Source: Terracoccus luteus (lineage in GTDB: Bacteria > Actinomycetota > Actinomycetes > Actinomycetales > Dermatophilaceae). Taken from it: a stretch of 64,000 bases of DNA. The translations under genes were made by a program, and so were the position numbers. The notes beneath the pieces were generated by a model. That model was not told the DNA's origin and searched no databases. It saw nothing but the letters and a program-made list of their open reading frames with translations. The stretch lies in assembly GCF_003635045.1 (NCBI RefSeq), contig NZ_RBXT01000001.1, forward strand, positions 2,976,001 through 3,040,000. Direction: 5' to 3'. Within the stretch, counting starts at the first letter, position 1, and each line of letters begins with the position of its first letter. Of the stretch, positions 34,211 to 41,603 are shown piece by piece.

Positions 34211-35508
34211 GAGCGGGGCGGGCGCAGGCGGGCGAGCACGAAGGCGGCCGGGGCGAGGATGCCGGCCGAGACGACGAGCGCGAACGGGATCGACGTGCGC
34301 GTGGCCAGCGCCCCGAGGGGCGGCCCGCCGAGCACCTGGCCGACCGCGTCGGCCTGGCTCGTCAGCGACAGCGTCGTGGCCCGGGTGTGCGACTCGACGT
34401 TGCGGTTGAGCCACGCCGCCTGCACGGGGTGGGCGACCGTGCGCGCCGCCTCCTTGACCCAGAGCGCGACGAGCACCGGCCACAGCGAGTCGACGAGCGC
34501 GAAGGCGAGGATGCCGGCCACCTGCACGAGCACGAGCCCGGCGAGCAGCCGGTTCGGGTGCAACGCGTTCAGGCGCGGGCCGGCCAGCCGGTTCGCGGCG
34601 AGGCTCGCGACGAGGGACACGACCGAGCCGACGAGGGCGAAGACCGTGAACCACGTGGCGGCGTCGTCGAACCCCGCCACCGAGGGCAGCGCGAACGACT
34701 CGACGACGCGGGCGGTCCAGAGCCGGTCGAACACCTCGGACGAGAGCCCGACGAGCAGCGCGACGACGAGGAACGAGCGCACCACCCCCGGTCGTCGGGC
34801 GGCGGCGACCCCGGTCGTCAGCAGGTGGCGCAGGTGGGCCCACGTCTCGCGCTCCTCCCGCGGCACAGGGCGGAAGCCGGTCTCGGGCATGACGACCGAC
34901 AGGCCCAGGGCGAGGACGAGGTAGCCGGCGCCCGCGAGGAGCAGCGGCAGCTGCAGGCTGACCTGGCCGGCGACACCGGCGAGCACCGTGCCGACGACGG
35001 TGAGCGCGAGGTGCAGCTGCTGGGCCCGGGTGAAGAGCGGCTGGACGGCCCGCTCCCCCACCTCGTCGGTGACCCACGCGTCGACGGCGCCCGAGACGAA
35101 CGTCCACCCGATCCCCCAGACGACCTGGGCGGCGACGATCGGCCAGAACGACGGCCAGACGCCCTGCACGAGGATGCCGAGGCCGACGACGAACGCCCCG
35201 ATGAGCACCGACAGGCGGCGCGAGACGAGGTCGGCGACGACACCGGTCGGGATCTCGAAGAGGAAGCACGTGGCCTCCATGACGGTCCCCACGACGACGA
35301 GCTGCAGCGGCGTGAGACCGGCCACCTGCACCTGGTAGAGCAGGGCGAGCGTGAAGGCGAGCGCGTGCAGCAGCGACCAGCCGCCCTCGAAGCAGTAGTA
35401 GGCCCGCGCCGCCCGCGTGGGTCGGGGCGCCCGCAGGGGCCAGCGGCCGGGGTCGGCGGTCACCGGGCACCCGAGGTCGGCCGGCCGGGGGCGCCGGCCG
35501 ACCGGCAT
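34192..35508 (-). CDS. MFS transporter
   Basis: 438 residues with 12 predicted helices. Annotated start is ATG 35508; GTG 35463 is a good alternative because it removes a charged 15-residue leader. The conserved cytoplasmic loop between helices 2 and 3 reads FEIPTGVVADLVSRRLSVLIG, a G-x-x-x-D-x-x-S-R-R variant of the MFS signature. Known relatives are drug or metabolite exporters. Its stop codon lies inside repeat locus C. The ATP-grasp gene lies 9 bp upstream, so it may export that enzyme's product. Confidence 0.88.
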   Translation of the reverse strand: MPVGRRPRPADLGCPVTADPGRWPLRAPRPTRAARAYYCFEGGWSLLHALAFTLALLYQVQVAGLTPLQLVVVGTVMEATCFLFEIPTGVVADLVSRRLSVLIGAFVVGLGILVQGVWPSFWPIVAAQVVWGIGWTFVSGAVDAWVTDEVGERAVQPLFTRAQQLHLALTVVGTVLAGVAGQVSLQLPLLLAGAGYLVLALGLSVVMPETGFRPVPREERETWAHLRHLLTTGVAAARRPGVVRSFLVVALLVGLSSEVFDRLWTARVVESFALPSVAGFDDAATWFTVFALVGSVVSLVASLAANRLAGPRLNALHPNRLLAGLVLVQVAGILAFALVDSLWPVLVALWVKEAARTVAHPVQAAWLNRNVESHTRATTLSLTSQADAVGQVLGGPPLGALATRTSIPFALVVSAGILAPAAFVLARLRPPRSRREGA

Positions 35509-35517
35509 CCTCGGGCG

Positions 35518-36783
35518 TCAGCGGGCGGCGAGGCGCGCCTTCTCGTCGGTGACCCAGGCGCCCACGAGCCCGCCGAAGTGGGCCATGAAGCGGTCGCGCT
35601 CGTGTGCCGGGTAGGTCGTGACGACGGTCTGGCGCAGCAGGCTCTCGAACTCCGGCGAGGCGGCCCACTGCAGCACGGCCTCGTCGAGGTGTGAGAGGTG
35701 CTTCGCGCACCAGGCCCAGTACGCGTCCGAGTCGAGGTACTCGTCGGCGATGGCGAGGTACGCGTCGAGCTTCTGCGCGTCGTCGAGGTCGTCGCGGTCG
35801 GCGACGTCGAAGTAGCGGCGCATCTCGAGGTCGACGCGCGGCTGGCGACCCGTGACGACGCAGTACGTCGACCAGCGCACGAGCGCCTTGATGGCCCAGG
35901 GGAAGTAGTAGTGCAGCGAGGTCACGGCGACGTCGGGACAGGCGTTGGCGTAGTCGATGGGGTAGACGTCGTCGCCGGAGACGAGCATCTCGCAGCTGTT
36001 GAACTCCCAGCCGAACATCGCGTTGACGATGCGGCTGATGGCCGCGGTCTGGCGGCCGGCCGACGGCGTGAGGAAGTCGTGGCTGACGGCGTACCGGTTG
36101 TGCATCGGCTGCTCGGGGCGGAAGTCCATGACCATCGTCTCGGGGCCGATCGACAGCGCCCGGGCGAAGTGCTCGTACTCGACCGTCGACTGCAGGTGCA
36201 TGAGCATCTCGCCCGACTCGTCGTAGGCCCGCACGAGGTCGCGCTCGTCGTTGATGCGCGAGACGCCGCGCCAGCCACCCCCGTCGAACGGCTTCATGTA
36301 GAGCGGGTAGCCGAGGTTGCCGGCGATCTGCTTGAGGTCGAAGGGCTGGTTGTACTTCGCCGACGTGTAGGCCCACCGGACGTTGTCGACCGGGTTCTTG
36401 TACGGCACGAGCCACGTCTCGGGGACCTTGAGCCCGAGGCGCATGAGCGCGACGTAGGCGCTGTGCTTCTCCATCGACTGGAACGTGAAGGGGCTGTTGA
36501 GCAGGTACGTGTCGTTCATCAGCGCGGCCTTCTTGAGCCACTCGCGCGGGTGGTAGTACCAGTAGGCGAGGCGGTCGATGACGAGCTCGGTGCGGACCGG
36601 CTGACGCAGGTCGAACGGCTCGATGGTGAGCCGCTCGGTGGTCAGGTGGTGGGTGACCCCGTCGTCGTCGGTGATCGGCCCGACCAGCCCGAGCACCTGC
36701 TCGAAGGCGGTCGGCCAGTCCTCCTCGGCGCCGAGCAGCAGCCCGACGAGGTGGGTGCGCGACTGGGGGTCCGGCTGGCTCAT
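35518..36783 (-). CDS. ATP-grasp family ligase, unknown substrate
   Basis: 421 residues. The ATP-grasp core shows YPLYMKPFDGGGWRGVSRINDERDL (about 165-190, nucleotide-binding Lys and Gly-rich loop), later EMLMHLQSTVEYEHFARAL and the metal-binding end CEMLVSGDDVYPIDYANACPDVAV. ATP-grasp enzymes join a carboxylate to an amine or thiol through an acyl phosphate. I cannot name the substrates. A RBS AAGGAG lies about 7 nt before the ATG. It sits between an esterase and an exporter, a layout that suggests small-molecule assembly or resistance. Confidence 0.82.
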   Translation of the reverse strand: MSQPDPQSRTHLVGLLLGAEEDWPTAFEQVLGLVGPITDDDGVTHHLTTERLTIEPFDLRQPVRTELVIDRLAYWYYHPREWLKKAALMNDTYLLNSPFTFQSMEKHSAYVALMRLGLKVPETWLVPYKNPVDNVRWAYTSAKYNQPFDLKQIAGNLGYPLYMKPFDGGGWRGVSRINDERDLVRAYDESGEMLMHLQSTVEYEHFARALSIGPETMVMDFRPEQPMHNRYAVSHDFLTPSAGRQTAAISRIVNAMFGWEFNSCEMLVSGDDVYPIDYANACPDVAVTSLHYYFPWAIKALVRWSTYCVVTGRQPRVDLEMRRYFDVADRDDLDDAQKLDAYLAIADEYLDSDAYWAWCAKHLSHLDEAVLQWAASPEFESLLRQTVVTTYPAHERDRFMAHFGGLVGAWVTDEKARLAAR

Positions 36784-36864
36784 CGAGCGCTCCTTATGGG
36801 TGGGGGTCGAGACGATCTTGGCAGGAGCGGGCGCGCCTGTCTCGCCTGCTCCACAGGCGCGCGG

Positions 36865-37572
36865 TCAGGACGTGACGCGTCGCAGCAGCGCCGGCAGGGT
36901 GGGCTTGAGGCTTCGCCGCCACTGCGGCCAGTCGTGGCGGCCGGGCACGACCGTGAGGCGCGTCTCGTAGCCGAGCCGCTCGAGCACCCGCGCCATCTCG
37001 CGGTTGTTGGCCAGGTTCCCCTCGTCGGCCCCGCACGTCAGCGCCATCACCGTGTCGCCCCGCGCCCGGCGCGCCCGGCGCACCTCGCGGACGAAGCCGG
37101 TGACTCGACGCCAGTGCTCGAACGACTCCTCGCCGTCGACGCCGCGCAGGAAGAACGAGCCCGACTGCAGCAGCAGCCCGGAGAACGCCTCGGGGTGGCG
37201 CCAGTGCGTCTGCAGCGCGGCGAGCGCACCGAGGCTGGCGCCCACCATGACCGCTCGCCCCTCGGTGCGTGCGACCTCGCCGACCGCAGGCAGGACGTGT
37301 TCCACCACGGATGCCGCGTGGTCCGGGTTCGCGGCGTACCGGCCGTTGCGCTCGCCCGGGTGGAGCAGCGCGACGCGCACCCGGGGGCACCGGCCGGCGT
37401 CCGCCGCCTCGTCGAGAAGACGCACGATACCGGCCCGACGTGAGTACTCGGGCCCGTCGCCGGCGACGACGAGCGGCAGCGGGTCGGTGCGGCGCGTGCC
37501 CCGGGGTGAGACGAGGGTGACGTCGACGTCCCCCACCGGGGTGTCGGGGACGGTCAGGTGCAGGCGGGCCAC
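36865..37572 (-). CDS. Esterase, alpha/beta hydrolase (enterochelin esterase-like)
   Basis: 235 residues from GTG 37572. Nucleophile elbow MVGASLGALAAL at about 119-130, Asp in CGADEGN near 181 and His in VVPGRHDWPQWR near 208 complete the triad. PLVVAGDGPEYSRRAGIVRLLDE is the usual N-terminal part of the putative esterase family that includes Fes/IroE-like enzymes. No signal peptide. A TACGGT box 6 nt before the GTG indicates a leaderless transcript for the esterase-ligase-exporter group. Confidence 0.87.
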   Translation of the reverse strand: MARLHLTVPDTPVGDVDVTLVSPRGTRRTDPLPLVVAGDGPEYSRRAGIVRLLDEAADAGRCPRVRVALLHPGERNGRYAANPDHAASVVEHVLPAVGEVARTEGRAVMVGASLGALAALQTHWRHPEAFSGLLLQSGSFFLRGVDGEESFEHWRRVTGFVREVRRARRARGDTVMALTCGADEGNLANNREMARVLERLGYETRLTVVPGRHDWPQWRRSLKPTLPALLRRVTS

Positions 37573-37578
37573 GACGAC

Positions 37579-37584
37579 ACCGTA
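37579..37584 (-). promoter_or_regulatory. -10 box of esterase gene, leaderless
   Basis: TACGGT on the minus strand, 6 nt before GTG 37572. Confidence 0.45.
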
Positions 37585-37712
37585 GGTGGGCCGGGTCGTT
37601 CACACCCCCCGTGGTGGGAGGCGCGGCAGGGCGGTCGTCCACAGCCGGGCCGGTCGGGGTCGGGGCATGGCCTGCCGGGCGGGCACGATGGGGTCCGGAC
37701 GAGAGGGGTGTC

Positions 37713-39188
37713 ATGGGCAGGGCGAGCAGGCGGAAGCATCCGGCCGGCGGTGCGGGCGGTGGCGGTGGTCATGGCGGTGGTCATGGCGGTGGTCATGGCG
37801 GTGGTCATGGCGGTGGTCATGGCGGTGGTCATGGCGGTGGTCATGGCGGTGGCGGTGGCGGTGGCGGTGGCGACGACAGTGGCGCGGGCGACGGGCTCGA
37901 CGGTGCGACGTTCGCGGTGCTGCTGCAGCAGGCCTTCGACGCCCTCGACGACGGCGACGGCCACGGGTTCGACGACGTGGTCGTCGTCACGGCCTCGGCG
38001 TGCGGCGCCGACGGTGCCCGCGGTCGCGCCGCCGTGACTGCGGTGGTCGAGCGGGCCCGGGCCGCGGTGGGCCGCGCGTGGCAGGCCGGGTGGCAGCCCG
38101 CCGACCTGCACCGGGTGGCGGGACGACGGCTCGGACCGCCGGAGCAGCGCCTCGTGCTCGACCTCGTCGTCGACGAGCTCGCCGGCCACGCGCGCGCGAC
38201 CGTCGATCGTCGTTGGTGGGCGCAGCTCGACGAGCTCGAGGCCGATGTGTGGTGGCCGACCTCGCAGACGTGGCTCGACGGCCACCGGGTTCGCGGCGCC
38301 GACTGGTTCTCCCTCCTCTCGCAGACGCTGCAGGTGATGCACCTGCTGCACCGCGTGCCCACGCTCGAGCGACTCTCGCCGCTCCCGGGCGAGGCCAAGC
38401 CACCAGGCACCGACGCCGGCGCCTCGGGCGAGGGAGACGGAGGCGAGGAGGTCAGGTCGGCGGGCCCACCGGTCGACGACCGCATCCTGACGCGGGTGCG
38501 CATGCTGCTGGCCAAGGCCGAGTCGACCACGTACCCGGCCGAGGCCGAGACCTTCACGGCCGGGGCCCAGGCGCTCATGGCGCGTCACCGCATCGACGCG
38601 GTGCTGCTGCAGGGTGCCGACCGCCCCGGTGGGGGCACGGCCGGCGGCCCGGCCGGTCGGCGCATCGGCGTCGACACGCCGTACGACTCCCCCAAGGCGA
38701 TGCTGCTGCACGCGGTCGCCACCGCCAACCGCTGCCGCACCGTGTGGAGCAGCGACCTCGGATTCAGCACGGTGATGGGCTTCGAGGCCGACCTCGATGC
38801 CGTCGAGCTGCTCTTCACGTCGCTGCTCGTGCAGGCGACGCACACGATGACGGCCGCCGGGTCGCGCTCCGACGGCTACGGGCGCAGCCGCACCCGCTCG
38901 TTCCGGCAGTCGTTCCTCACCGGCTTCGCGGCCCGCATCGGCGAACGGCTGACCGAGGTGGCCGACGCCGAGGAGGCGGCCGCCACCGAACGGGCTGCCG
39001 CCGGTGGGCGCGAGCTCGTCCCGCTCCTGCAGGCCCGGGCCGAGGAGGTCGACGACCTCGCGACACAGCTCTTCCCGCAGACGCAGCAGTCGAGGGTGCG
39101 ACCGGTCCGCGACGCGGAGGGCTGGCACTCCGGCCTCGCGGCGGCCGATCGTGCCAGTCTGGACACCCGCGACCGCATCACCGGCTGA
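37713..39188 (+). CDS. DUF2786 protein with N-terminal Gly-His array
   Basis: 491 residues from ATG 37713 (GAGAGGGG about 4 nt upstream). The conserved domain DDRILTRVRMLLAKAESTTYPAEAETFTAGAQALMARHRID is the DUF2786 signature (about 253-295). Preceding it is an N-terminal region with MGRASRRKHP and then seven GGGH units and a Gly run. The C-terminal part (SRTRSFRQSFLTGFAARIGERL) is conserved in the family but has no known role. The seven regularly spaced His might bind a metal such as nickel, zinc or cobalt. No enzyme motif can be named. Confidence 0.88.
   Translation: MGRASRRKHPAGGAGGGGGHGGGHGGGHGGGHGGGHGGGHGGGHGGGGGGGGGDDSGAGDGLDGATFAVLLQQAFDALDDGDGHGFDDVVVVTASACGADGARGRAAVTAVVERARAAVGRAWQAGWQPADLHRVAGRRLGPPEQRLVLDLVVDELAGHARATVDRRWWAQLDELEADVWWPTSQTWLDGHRVRGADWFSLLSQTLQVMHLLHRVPTLERLSPLPGEAKPPGTDAGASGEGDGGEEVRSAGPPVDDRILTRVRMLLAKAESTTYPAEAETFTAGAQALMARHRIDAVLLQGADRPGGGTAGGPAGRRIGVDTPYDSPKAMLLHAVATANRCRTVWSSDLGFSTVMGFEADLDAVELLFTSLLVQATHTMTAAGSRSDGYGRSRTRSFRQSFLTGFAARIGERLTEVADAEEAAATERAAAGGRELVPLLQARAEEVDDLATQLFPQTQQSRVRPVRDAEGWHSGLAAADRASLDTRDRITG
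37761..37844. repeat. Seven perfect 12-bp tandem repeats (GGGH array)
   Basis: GGCGGTGGTCAT repeats seven times without mismatch, followed by GGCGGT runs to about 37872. It encodes GGGH x7 in the DUF2786 protein. Perfect identity suggests copy-number variability. Confidence 0.95.
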
Positions 39189-39223
39189 CACCGGCGGCGA
39201 CCGCGCCCGAACGAGGAGGCTAG

Positions 39224-39823
39224 ATGTCCGGCGTACAGGTGCTCGGCGACGACTGGGACGACGGCAATGGCGACGGCGCCGGCGACGGCGGCGGTCTCGA
39301 TGACGACCTGCCCGACGAGCTGGGCTGGCTGCCGGGCGAGCTGGGCGAGCCCCGAACCCTGCTCACGGACGGGGAGGTGCACCTGTTGCTCCAGCGGTCC
39401 CTCGTCCACCCCAACGGTGTCCTCGTCACCGTCGAGGTACGGCTGCTCCACACCCCTTCGCACCGGTCCCCCGTCGGTGACCCTGACCACCTCCTCTCGG
39501 AGGCGGCGGTCGACGACGTGCGGCGTCGTCGCCTCGCCGACGAGGTCCTCTCTTTCCGCGACCCCGAGCTGGGCGGCCCCCGCCTCGCGCGGCGCGACCC
39601 CGTGACCGGTGAGGCGCAGCCGGCCCTGCCGTGGGCCCAGGGCGGGTCGACGGACGCCAAAGGTGGTCGGTGGACCCTGCCGTACTGGGTGTCGATGGAC
39701 CCGATGCAGCCGTGGCCGCTCTGGGTCACTTTCGAGTGGCCCACGCGCTCGATCGTCGTCGACCTCGTCCACGCCGCCGACGAGGTCCGCGCCGCCCGCT
39801 CCCGGGCCCGGCCGCTGCACTGA
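39224..39823 (+). CDS. Hypothetical protein, acidic/Gly-rich N-terminus
   Basis: 199 residues with GAGGAGG 5 nt before the ATG. Residues 8-35 are Asp/Gly-rich (DDWDDGNGDGAGDGGGLDDD). A globular part follows (LTDGEVHLLLQRSLVHPNGVLVTVEVRLLHTP and LPYWVSMDPMQPWPLWVTFEWPTRSIVVDLVHAADEVRAAR). I recognise no family; the Trp-rich strand pattern resembles small beta-domain proteins of unknown function in actinobacteria. It starts 35 bp after the DUF2786 gene and is likely co-transcribed. Confidence 0.7.
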   Translation: MSGVQVLGDDWDDGNGDGAGDGGGLDDDLPDELGWLPGELGEPRTLLTDGEVHLLLQRSLVHPNGVLVTVEVRLLHTPSHRSPVGDPDHLLSEAAVDDVRRRRLADEVLSFRDPELGGPRLARRDPVTGEAQPALPWAQGGSTDAKGGRWTLPYWVSMDPMQPWPLWVTFEWPTRSIVVDLVHAADEVRAARSRARPLH

Positions 39824-39851
39824 CCCGGCCCGCCTGCCGACCACCGGGTCA
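39821..39851. terminator. Convergent hairpin containing both stop codons
   Basis: TGACCCGG (39821-39828) and CCGGGTCA (39844-39851) form an 8-bp perfect stem with a 15-nt loop. The TGA of the plus-strand gene and the TGA of the minus-strand TfoX-like gene are the outer ends of the stem. Confidence 0.6.
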
Positions 39852-40214
39852 GCGACGTCGACGACGGGGCTGCGGCGGGTGCGCCACGACGTGGTCGCGT
39901 GCCCGCGACAGCCAGGCGTGCACCTCGTCGTCGTCGAGCCCGGGCGGCAGGGCGGGAAAGGACACCATCGGTCGGCCACCGAGCAGCAGGGGCGCGCTGC
40001 CCGGCATCCTCGACAGCTCTGAGCGACCCGCCTCGCCGACCTTGACCCCGATCTGGTCACCGAGCACGAGGGCGAAGACGTGACCGTCGACGAGGGCGGC
40101 GAGGGTGCCGAACATCCGTCGCAGCTCGATGTCGGGACCCATGGGCAGCAGGTCGACGAAGCTCTCACGGGCCTCGTCCACCGCCTGCACCCCGGCCTCG
40201 TCAGAGGTCGACAT
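39849..40214 (-). CDS. TfoX N-terminal domain protein
   Basis: 121 residues. The family core is DIELRRMFGTLAALVDGHVFALVLGDQIGVKVGE, followed by MPGSAPLLLGGRPMVSFPALPPGLDD, matching the N-terminal domain of TfoX/Sxy. In gammaproteobacteria TfoX activates competence with CRP; single-domain proteins in actinobacteria have no proven role. Its start overlaps the end of the EEP nuclease gene by 14 bp, so the two are coupled. The tail is Arg-rich. Confidence 0.9.
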   Translation of the reverse strand: MSTSDEAGVQAVDEARESFVDLLPMGPDIELRRMFGTLAALVDGHVFALVLGDQIGVKVGEAGRSELSRMPGSAPLLLGGRPMVSFPALPPGLDDDEVHAWLSRARDHVVAHPPQPRRRRR

Positions 40215-41328
40215 CGGCCCACAGCGCCGCGTGGTCGCTGGCGGCGTCCTCGGCGCGGGTCAGGGTCGGGTACATCGGCCAACGCCCGGATGCCGTCCAC
40301 ACCCCTTCGCGCCGGACCCCCGCTGCCGTGACCGAGTCGAGCAGCGCCGGGGAGCAGAGGATGTAGTCGATCTTGTTGCCCTTGCTGGCAGTTCCGTACG
40401 TGCCGGGCCAGCCGCCGTCGTCGAAGCCGGCGACGACGGACACGTCACGCAGGTCGCTCGGGCTCGCCGCGACGCCGGTGCCGCCGGACCCGAGCAGCGG
40501 TGAGAGGGCGTCGCTGTCAGGGGTGTCGTTGAGGTCGCCCACGACCGCGATGAGGTCGTGATCCTCGGCGCGACGCTGCTCGTAGATCTCCCGCACCCGT
40601 TGGGCCTGGCGCTTGCGCCGAACGGTCGCGCCCGCACCGCCGTAGCCCTTGGACTTGAAGTGGTTGACCATGACGAGCAGCGTGCCACCGCCGCCCAGCG
40701 AGACGGTGTACTCAGGGCAGTCGCGGCTGAAGATCGGCCCGGCGAGGTCGGAGTCGTCGACGTGGCTGACGACCGGTCCGAGCGGGTGGTCGCCGCGGGT
40801 GAGGATGCCGACGTCGATGCCGCGCTCGTCGTTGCCGTCGATGAGCATGACGTGGCCGAAGAGGCGGCCGCCGAGGGGTGCGAGCTGGTCGGCGTTGAAG
40901 TGGCGCAGGGCCCAACGGTCCTCGGCCTCGACGACGGCGAGCACGTCGGCGTCGAGGTCGTGCACGACCTGCGCGGCGTGGTGCACGGCGAGGTCGGAGA
41001 CGCTCTCGCGCTTCATCTCGACCCAGCCGATCCAGTCGCCACGGCCTGTCGCGACGACCGTGACGGAGCCGTCGCGCGAGCGACGCACGAGACGACCGCG
41101 GTTCTGGCGGAGGTAGAACAGCTCGCTCTCGTCGGACGCCGTGAGGCCGAGTGTGTCGAGCAGGCGCAGGATGGTTCGCGCGTCGGCGGTCGAGTACTGC
41201 TGCTGTTGCAGCACTTTGGTGAGGTCGGTGTAGGCGTCGAGCAGCCGGCGGTTGGTCGACCACGTGCTGGTGGCGAGCACGCGGGCCCGGTCGAAGAGGT
41301 TCTCCACGTTGTAGGACGCGAGACGCAT
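40201..41328 (-). CDS. Endonuclease/exonuclease/phosphatase family protein
   Basis: 375 residues. EEP-fold motifs are present: MRLASYNVENLFDR at the N-terminus (Asn), DVLAVVEAEDRWALRHF (Glu metal ligand), DVGILTRGDHPL, VMVNHFKSKGYGG (His), VVGDLNDTPDSDAL (Asp-Asn) and DHAALWADV at the end (catalytic His). Similar actinobacterial proteins are annotated as nucleases of unknown substrate. An insert at about 65-105 (ELFYLRQNRGRLVRRSRDG) is unusual. No signal peptide is visible. Confidence 0.9.
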   Translation of the reverse strand: MRLASYNVENLFDRARVLATSTWSTNRRLLDAYTDLTKVLQQQQYSTADARTILRLLDTLGLTASDESELFYLRQNRGRLVRRSRDGSVTVVATGRGDWIGWVEMKRESVSDLAVHHAAQVVHDLDADVLAVVEAEDRWALRHFNADQLAPLGGRLFGHVMLIDGNDERGIDVGILTRGDHPLGPVVSHVDDSDLAGPIFSRDCPEYTVSLGGGGTLLVMVNHFKSKGYGGAGATVRRKRQAQRVREIYEQRRAEDHDLIAVVGDLNDTPDSDALSPLLGSGGTGVAASPSDLRDVSVVAGFDDGGWPGTYGTASKGNKIDYILCSPALLDSVTAAGVRREGVWTASGRWPMYPTLTRAEDAASDHAALWADVDL

Positions 41329-41582
41329 GGGTCAACGGTCCCACCCGCGACGGGAACGCGCAGGGGTTGAGCCCCTCTACGGCCGGCGCGCCGCTGAGCG
41401 CCAGCATCCACCGCCACTCACCACCGTCTCTCAGCACCCGTCACGCGGCAGCGGGAGGCACCCGCACCGCCATGATCGACCTCATCCACGACACCTGACC
41501 TCGATCCCCCGGGGCGTCAGAACTGTTAGGACCGTGGCGAATTCACGTGGGGACCACTCTGGACCGGCCTTCCCCCACCTGC

Positions 41583-41588
41583 TAGAAT
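41583..41588 (+). promoter_or_regulatory. -10 box of DUF222/HNH gene, leaderless
   Basis: TAGAAT ends 7 nt before ATG 41596 and touches the LexA box, so a bound repressor would cover the transcription start. Confidence 0.6.
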
Positions 41589-41603
41589 CGAACACATGTT
41601 CGA
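41588..41603. promoter_or_regulatory. LexA (SOS) box
   Basis: TCGAACACATGTTCGA has the perfect half-sites TCGAAC and GTTCGA with a 4-nt spacer, the known LexA consensus in actinobacteria. It overlaps the start codon (41596-41598) of the DUF222 gene. Confidence 0.85.
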
